Part shown: piece by piece, positions 58,870-64,000 of the stretch
Position numbering within the stretch: position 1 is the first letter of the stretch
How the letters are laid out: the number at the start of each line of letters is the position of its first letter
From: Georhizobium profundi
GTDB taxonomy: Bacteria; Pseudomonadota; Alphaproteobacteria; Rhizobiales; Rhizobiaceae
Length of the DNA: 64,000 bases
Direction of reading: 5' to 3'
Assembly (NCBI RefSeq): GCF_003952725.1
Contig: NZ_CP032509.1
Location: 2,504,001-2,568,000, forward strand
The notes under the pieces: generated by a model
Told to the model about the DNA's origin: nothing
Seen by the model: only the letters and a program-made list of their open reading frames with translations
The model's database searches: none
Program-made: the position numbers and the translations under genes

Positions 58870-59781
58870 CTAGTGGGCTTGCCGTTCGGCGCCCGGCACG
58901 TATTGGCGCCAATTGTGCTGTTCCTTGAAGCCAAGCACTTTTCGGATCTTCGCGTTCGAGATGGGGGCTTCAAACCCGTCCATCGGCTGCGTAATCGGCG
59001 TGTTCGGCGCCCATTTGGCGAGGAATTCTGCACTCGGTTCATTGGCCGTGATCTCGTCGTTCACGGCGTTGAACAACTGGAAGCCCAGACCATCCTTGGC
59101 GATGCACAGATTCACGATCTGGCCGAGATCGCGGGCGTCGATGTAGCTCCAGGCATTGCGCTTGCGCGACAGCGGATCGGCGAGGAAGGCCGGGAAGCGG
59201 GCATAATCTTCCGGTTCGATCACGTTGCCGATGCGCAGCGCGTAGATGTCGGCGCCCGTGCGTTCGGCAAAAGCCCTGCCGGTCTTTTCGTTCACCAGCT
59301 TCGACAGGCCGTAGCTGTCCATCGGATCGATGTCGTAGTCCTCGTCCAGCGGAAACTGCTTGTAGTCCTTGTCGCCCTCGGCAAAGCAGACGCCGTAGGT
59401 GGTTTCGCTGGACGCGATGATGATCTTGCGAATGCCGAGTTTGGTGGCCGCTTCGATGACATTGTAGGTCGAGGTGACGTTCGCCTTGAACGTCTCGTTG
59501 TCCGGCTGGAGCAGCACCCGCGGAATGGCCGCGAAATGCACCACGGCATCGACCGGCGCCGGCCCCTTGCCGGTCTCGAAGCCTTCAAACCCGAAATGCA
59601 TCGAAAGCGCATTGAAGACCTGGCCGCTGTCCGTCAGGTCGGCCGTCAGCGTGTTGACCCCCTCGATGTCGAGCGGCTTCAGATCGACATTGAGCACCGT
59701 ATGGCGCTGCGCCTTGAGATAGGCGACCGCATGCCGCCCGGCCTTGCCGCTGCCGCCGGTGAAAACGATGCGTTTGCTCAT
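58870..59781 (-). CDS. NAD(P)-dependent epimerase/dehydratase (extended SDR)
   Basis: A 303-residue Rossmann protein. The nucleotide motif TGGSGKAGRHAV (about residues 8-19) and VDLKPL fit NAD binding, IIIASSETTYG is the Ser/Thr active-site strand, and YGLSK holds the Tyr-x3-Lys pair. RNAWSYIDARDLGQIVNLCI is a typical epimerase segment. It probably oxidises or epimerises a sugar or sugar acid; relatives include uronate dehydrogenases and UDP-glucose epimerases. No sugar operon is adjacent, so the substrate is open. It ends 89 bases from the convergent dehydrogenase gene. Confidence 0.8.
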   Translation of the reverse strand: MSKRIVFTGGSGKAGRHAVAYLKAQRHTVLNVDLKPLDIEGVNTLTADLTDSGQVFNALSMHFGFEGFETGKGPAPVDAVVHFAAIPRVLLQPDNETFKANVTSTYNVIEAATKLGIRKIIIASSETTYGVCFAEGDKDYKQFPLDEDYDIDPMDSYGLSKLVNEKTGRAFAERTGADIYALRIGNVIEPEDYARFPAFLADPLSRKRNAWSYIDARDLGQIVNLCIAKDGLGFQLFNAVNDEITANEPSAEFLAKWAPNTPITQPMDGFEAPISNAKIRKVLGFKEQHNWRQYVPGAERQAH

Positions 59782-59911
59782 GTGGGGCCTTTTGGGTGGG
59801 GTGTGGGGAATGCAACTGAACTCCGCCTATCGCCTGCTGACGTAGGGCGAGGGTGTGTCGAAGGCTGGAGCGATCGGACGAGACGTACGAAATGGGCTTC
59901 GCCCAGATACG

Positions 59912-59941
59912 CGTTAGCCCGACCTTTCGGCCGGGCTAACG
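59912..59941. terminator. Hairpin between the SDR gene and nrdJ
   Basis: CGTTAGCCCG and CGGGCTAACG form a perfect 10-bp stem, extended inward by ACC/GGC-type pairs around TTTC, 34 bases after the nrdJ stop. The minus strand lacks a T-run beyond it, so termination of nrdJ is likely but not certain. Confidence 0.5.
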
Positions 59942-59975
59942 TTTGTATCCGATCTGACTTTTTCACGGCGCCCAA

Positions 59976-62900
59976 TCAGCTGCAGCCGCTCGTTGCGCCG
60001 CAGGTGTCGCACTTCTCGCAGGTGCCGTTCCGGACCATTGTGAAGTTCTGGCATTCGGGGCAGGAGTTGCCCGTGTAGCCTTGCATCAGCGACTTGGCGC
60101 GGCGGTCGGCTTCGACCTTTTTGGCGTCCGCCTTGGCGCGGGCTGCTTCTTCGGCGGCCTTGTCGGAGAAGAGCTCGGTGGCGGCGTCGTTGTCGATGAC
60201 GCCGGCATTGAGGTCTTCCGGAGCTTCGTCGAGATCACGCTTGAAGGCAGTTGCGGCGCCGGCGCCTGAGGCCATCGTCACGGTCGAGCGGGAGGCAGCG
60301 AGCGGTGCCGGCTGCTTGGTGCCCGAGAAGGCTGTGACGTTGGAGATCGACGCCGTGGGTGCGGCGACGCGTGCCGGGGCCGGGCCCGTTGCTTCGCCTT
60401 TCGGCTCACCGGTCGGGCGCAGCGTTTCCGGCTGCACGATGGTGAGCTTGTGGCCGCGGGTGAGGCCGGACGAAATCGCCTGCGCCTTGCCTTCCTTCAC
60501 GCCCTTGCCGAGTGCGGTGTTGCCGAAATCGGACGTGTCCACATGGGCGAGGTCGTGGCGCGACAGGTAGGAGACGGCGAGTTCGCGGAACACGTAGTCG
60601 AGAATCGACGTGGCGTTCTTGATCGCGTCGTTGCCTTGCACCATGCCGGCCGGCTCGAACTTGGTGAAGGTGAAGGCCTCCACATATTCTTCCAGCGGCA
60701 CGCCATATTGCAGGCCGAGCGAGATGGCGATGGCGAAGTTGTTCATCATCGCGCGGAAGGCAGCGCCTTCCTTGTGCATGTCGATGAAGATCTCGCCCAA
60801 GCGGCCATCGTCGAATTCGCCGGTGCGCAGATACACCTTGTGGCCGCCGACGACGGCTTTCTGGGTGTAGCCCTTGCGGCGGTTCGGCAGTTTGTCGCGG
60901 TCGCGGTAGAGGCGCTCGACGACGCGCTCGACGACCTTTTCGGTGATCGTGACGGCCTGCGCGGCGGAAGGCTGGGCGATCAGGGCCTCGACGGCATCAT
61001 CGGCATCCTCGTCCGCATCGTCCTCGATCAGCGAGGCGTTGAGCGGCTGGGAGAGCTTGGAGCCGTCGCGGTAGAGCGCGTTGGCCTTCAGCGCGAGCTT
61101 CCAGGACAGCATGTAGGCGTTCTTGCAATCCTCGACGGTCGCCTCGTTCGGCATGTTGATCGTCTTGGAGATGGCACCCGAGATGAAGGGCTGGGCCGCT
61201 GCCATCATGTGGATGTGGCTTTCCACCGACAGATAGCGCTTGCCGATCTTGCCGCAGGGGTTGGCGCAATCGAAGACGGGCAGGTGCTCGTCTTTCAGGA
61301 ACGGCGCGCCTTCGAGCGTCATGGCACCGCAGACATGGATGTTCGCGGCTTCGATTTCCTTCTTGGTGTAACCGAGATGGGCGAGCAGGGAGAACTCGAA
61401 ATCGTTCATCTGTTCGCTGGTCACGCCGAGCGTTTCCGTCAGGAAATCAGCGCCAAGCGTCCACTGGTTGAAGGCGAACTTGATGTCGAAGGCGCTCTTC
61501 AGCGCAACGTTCAGCGCTTCGACCTGCTCGTCGGAGAAGCCCTTGGCCTTGAGCGAGCCGGGGTTGACGGCCGGCGCCTGGTTGAGATTGCCGTGGCCGA
61601 CCGCGTAGGCCTCGATCTCGGCGATCTGGCTTTCGGTGTAGCCGAGCGTGCGGAGCGCTTCCGGCACGGCGCGGTTGATGATCTTGAAGTATCCGCCGCC
61701 GGCAAGCTTCTTGAACTTGACCAGCGCGAAATCGGGCTCGATGCCGGTCGTGTCGCAATCCATGACGAGGCCGATCGTGCCGGTGGGCGCGATCACGGTC
61801 GCCTGGGCATTGCGGTAGCCGTTCTTCTCGCCGAGCTCGACGGCCTTGTCCCAGGCGGCGATCGCATGGGTGACGAGCGTCTGGTCCGGGCAGTCGCCAT
61901 GGATCAGCGCCACCGGATTGACCGACAGCTTTTCATAGCCGGTGCTCTCGCCACGGGCGGCACGGCGATGGTTGCGCATGACGCGCAGCATGTGCTCGCG
62001 GTTGGGCTTGTAGCCCGGGAAGGGGCCAAGCTCGCCCGCCATTTCGGCCGACGTGGCATAAGCGACGCCGGTCATGATGGCGGTCAGCGCGCCGCAGATC
62101 GCGCGGCCTTCCTTGGAGTCGTAAGGAATGCCCGAGGTCATCAGCAGGCCGCCGATATTGGCGTAGCCGAGGCCGAGTGTGCGGTACTTGTAGGAGAGCT
62201 CGGCGATCTGGCGCGAGGGGAACTGCGCCATCATGACCGAGATTTCAAGCACCATCGTCCAGAGCCGCACGGCGTGCTCATAGGCTTCGATGTCGATGTT
62301 CTTGGTCTGCGCGTCCTTGAACTGCAACAGGTTCAGCGAGGCGAGGTTGCAGGCCGTGTCGTCCAGGAACATGTATTCCGAGCACGGGTTCGATGCACGG
62401 ATCGCGCCGGCCGACACGCAGGTGTGCCAGTCGTTCATGGTCGTGTTGAAGTGCAGGCCCGGATCGGCGGATGCCCAGGCGGCTTCGCCGATCTTTTCCC
62501 ACAGATCGCGCGCCTTCAGCGTCTTCATCACGCGGCCGTCCTTGCGGGCGGTCAGGTTCCAGTCTCCGTCGCTTTCGACAGCGCGCAGGAAGTCGTCCTT
62601 GATGGAGACGGAGTTGTTGGAATTCTGGCCCGAGACGGTCAGATAGGCCTCGGAATCCCAGTCCGTGTCGTAGGTCTTGAAGTCGAGGTCGGTATAGCCC
62701 TGCTTGGCGAACTGGATGACGCGCTTGACGTAGTTTTCCGGAACGGCGTCACGCTTGGCGTCCTTGATGGCGCGCTTCAGCGCCGAGTTCAGCTTGGGGT
62801 CGAAGCACTCGCCATTGTCGGCCTCGCAGTTGAGGCAGGCCTTCATGATGGTCTTCAGGTGCTTGGCGACGATCTTGGAGCCGGTGACGAGGGCAGCGAC

Positions 62901-63809
62901 CTTCTGCTCTTCCTTCACCTTCCAGTCGATGTAGGCTTCGATGTCCGGATGATCGATGTCGACGACGACCATCTTGGCGGCGCGGCGCGTGGTGCCGCCC
63001 GACTTGATGGCGCCGGCTGCCCGGTCGCCGATCTTGAGGAAGGACATCAGGCCCGACGACTTGCCACCGCCCGACAGCTTTTCGCCTTCGCCGCGCAGGT
63101 AGGAGAAGTTGGAGCCGGTGCCCGAACCGTATTTGAAGAGGCGCGCCTCACGGACCCAGAGGTCCATGATGCCGCTTTCATTGACCAGATCGTCTTCGAC
63201 CGACTGGATGAAGCACGCATGCGGCTGCGGGTGCTCATAGGCCGACTGCGACTGGACGAGCTTCTTGGTGAAGGGATCGACATAGTAGTGGCCCTGGCCG
63301 GGGCCATCGATGCCATAGGCCCAGTGCAGGCCGGTGTTGAACCATTGCGGGGAATTCGGCGCGACGCGCTGCGTGGCGAGCATGTAGGCGAGCTCGTCCA
63401 TGAAGGCGGAGGCGTCTTCTTCCGAATTGAAATAGCCGCCCTTCCAGCCCCAGTAGGTCCAGGTGCCCGCAAGACGGGTGAAGACCTGGCGGGCATCGGT
63501 TTCGGAACCGTAGCGCTCGTCCTCGGGCAGTTCGGCGAGGGCGGTCTCGTCGGCGACCGAACGCCACAGGAACGACGGCACGTCGTTTTCCTCGACGCGC
63601 TTCAGGCGGGCAGGAACGCCGGCCTTGCGGAAATATTTCTGGGCGAGGATGTCGGCCGCAACCTGGCTGAACTGCGCCGGAACGTCGATGTCGGCGAGCC
63701 GGAAGACGACGGAGCCATCCGGATTCTTGATCTCGCTGATGGCCTTGCGGAATTCGATGGCCGCATAGGCCGATTGCCCCGCTTCAGTAAACCGCCGCTC
63801 GATGCGCAT
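59976..63809 (-). CDS. nrdJ: Adenosylcobalamin-dependent (class II) ribonucleotide reductase
   Basis: A 1277-residue enzyme that makes deoxyribonucleotides without oxygen by means of a cobalamin radical. Visible blocks are [20 protein letters not shown], the active-site stretch [32 protein letters not shown] and the NrdJ-type [20 protein letters not shown]. An Ala/Pro-rich linker of about 90 residues joins a C-terminal Cys-rich tail ([19 protein letters not shown] then CGATSGC) that would bind zinc and shuttle reducing equivalents. The start is ATG 63809 ([11 protein letters not shown]), with GAGGGAC upstream; the frame runs back to 63863. Cobalamin must be made or imported. Confidence 0.95.
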   Translation of the reverse strand: MRIERRFTEAGQSAYAAIEFRKAISEIKNPDGSVVFRLADIDVPAQFSQVAADILAQKYFRKAGVPARLKRVEENDVPSFLWRSVADETALAELPEDERYGSETDARQVFTRLAGTWTYWGWKGGYFNSEEDASAFMDELAYMLATQRVAPNSPQWFNTGLHWAYGIDGPGQGHYYVDPFTKKLVQSQSAYEHPQPHACFIQSVEDDLVNESGIMDLWVREARLFKYGSGTGSNFSYLRGEGEKLSGGGKSSGLMSFLKIGDRAAGAIKSGGTTRRAAKMVVVDIDHPDIEAYIDWKVKEEQKVAALVTGSKIVAKHLKTIMKACLNCEADNGECFDPKLNSALKRAIKDAKRDAVPENYVKRVIQFAKQGYTDLDFKTYDTDWDSEAYLTVSGQNSNNSVSIKDDFLRAVESDGDWNLTARKDGRVMKTLKARDLWEKIGEAAWASADPGLHFNTTMNDWHTCVSAGAIRASNPCSEYMFLDDTACNLASLNLLQFKDAQTKNIDIEAYEHAVRLWTMVLEISVMMAQFPSRQIAELSYKYRTLGLGYANIGGLLMTSGIPYDSKEGRAICGALTAIMTGVAYATSAEMAGELGPFPGYKPNREHMLRVMRNHRRAARGESTGYEKLSVNPVALIHGDCPDQTLVTHAIAAWDKAVELGEKNGYRNAQATVIAPTGTIGLVMDCDTTGIEPDFALVKFKKLAGGGYFKIINRAVPEALRTLGYTESQIAEIEAYAVGHGNLNQAPAVNPGSLKAKGFSDEQVEALNVALKSAFDIKFAFNQWTLGADFLTETLGVTSEQMNDFEFSLLAHLGYTKKEIEAANIHVCGAMTLEGAPFLKDEHLPVFDCANPCGKIGKRYLSVESHIHMMAAAQPFISGAISKTINMPNEATVEDCKNAYMLSWKLALKANALYRDGSKLSQPLNASLIEDDADEDADDAVEALIAQPSAAQAVTITEKVVERVVERLYRDRDKLPNRRKGYTQKAVVGGHKVYLRTGEFDDGRLGEIFIDMHKEGAAFRAMMNNFAIAISLGLQYGVPLEEYVEAFTFTKFEPAGMVQGNDAIKNATSILDYVFRELAVSYLSRHDLAHVDTSDFGNTALGKGVKEGKAQAISSGLTRGHKLTIVQPETLRPTGEPKGEATGPAPARVAAPTASISNVTAFSGTKQPAPLAASRSTVTMASGAGAATAFKRDLDEAPEDLNAGVIDNDAATELFSDKAAEEAARAKADAKKVEADRRAKSLMQGYTGNSCPECQNFTMVRNGTCEKCDTCGATSGCS

Positions 63810-63940
63810 TGTCCCTCGTCCTTGTCGTGGTGTGCCTGCCGACGGTCTTCGTGGCGGGCGCAATTTGTCATCATCCGGCGGCGCTCTTCATGGCGCGGCC
63901 AGCCCTCGAAATCCGGTCTCGTGATGGAATCGAGTGATCC

Positions 63941-63987
63941 AGACCGTATGTTGTGTTGATGGTGGCTGGCAACACTAAATATAGTGT
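63941..63987 (-). promoter_or_regulatory. Pair of NrdR-box-like operators upstream of nrdJ
   Basis: 63972-63987 reads ACACTAAATATAGTGT, a near-perfect NrdR palindrome. A weaker site at 63941-63956 (ACACAACATACGGTCT on the minus strand, 12 of 16 consensus positions) lies 31 bp away centre to centre, about three helical turns, as in known NrdR tandem sites. NrdR is the ATP/dATP-responsive repressor of ribonucleotide reductase genes, so this is probably the nrdJ operator. Confidence 0.8.
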
Positions 63988-64000
63988 AAATCCACCGTTT

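Overview
The window looks like a chromosomal segment of an alphaproteobacterium of the order Hyphomicrobiales (Rhizobiales). The grounds are the high GC content, the 391-residue EF-Tu encoded twice, the order tuf / tRNA-Trp / secE / nusG / rplKAJL / rpoBC / rpsLG / fusA / tuf / S10-spc-alpha, an adenosylcobalamin-dependent ribonucleotide reductase, and a phasin/VIT1/DUF378/CBS/FNR-like cluster typical of that order. Genus cannot be fixed by eye.

Layout. (1) 1-5.7 kb is a partly decayed accessory or stress region: a frameshifted ftsH 5' fragment, a partial membrane protein running off the left edge, intact VIT1-like, DUF378, phasin, CBS and FNR-like genes, and a DegP-type protease remnant that still shows its GNSGG motif but carries an in-frame stop. 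(2) 5.7-6.55 kb has no recognisable gene. (3) 6.55-21.26 kb is a self-contained catabolic island: a divergent tautomerase/NTF2-like fusion, then a tightly packed plus-strand operon of a GntR/HutC regulator, a complete branched-chain-amino-acid-type ABC importer, an aconitase-family hydratase in two subunits, a PEP-mutase/isocitrate-lyase-family lyase, hydantoinase/oxoprolinase B and A subunits, an isochorismatase-fold hydrolase whose usual nucleophilic Cys is Gly, and a fumarate-reductase-type flavoprotein. Most junctions overlap by 1-8 nt. Together these read as import of a cyclic amide, imide or similar acid, ATP-dependent ring opening, redox and hydration of a dicarboxylate, and C-C cleavage to central metabolites. 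The substrate is unknown, and this is the best candidate for an undescribed system. (4) 21.3-22.9 kb holds fragments of an M41/AAA protease and a metallophosphoesterase.

(5) 22.9-36.7 kb is the tuf - tRNA-Trp - secE - nusG - rplKA - rplJL - rpoBC block, ending in a strong intrinsic terminator. It contains a probable L10 leader and an attenuator-like hairpin before rpoB. A short copy of the tuf 3' end lies just after the first tuf gene. (6) 36.8-56.65 kb carries a small conserved acidic protein on the minus strand and then the str, S10, spc and alpha operons (rpsL to rplQ), again closed by an intrinsic terminator. (7) 56.7-64 kb has a membrane-anchored thermonuclease-like protein, a zinc alcohol dehydrogenase, an extended SDR epimerase-like protein and nrdJ on the minus strand. 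Two NrdR-box-like sites sit 31 bp apart (centre to centre) upstream of nrdJ.

Starts were moved from the longest open frame wherever a Shine-Dalgarno sequence or family alignment indicated a downstream start. Function calls rest on recognised motifs and gene context; no database search was run.
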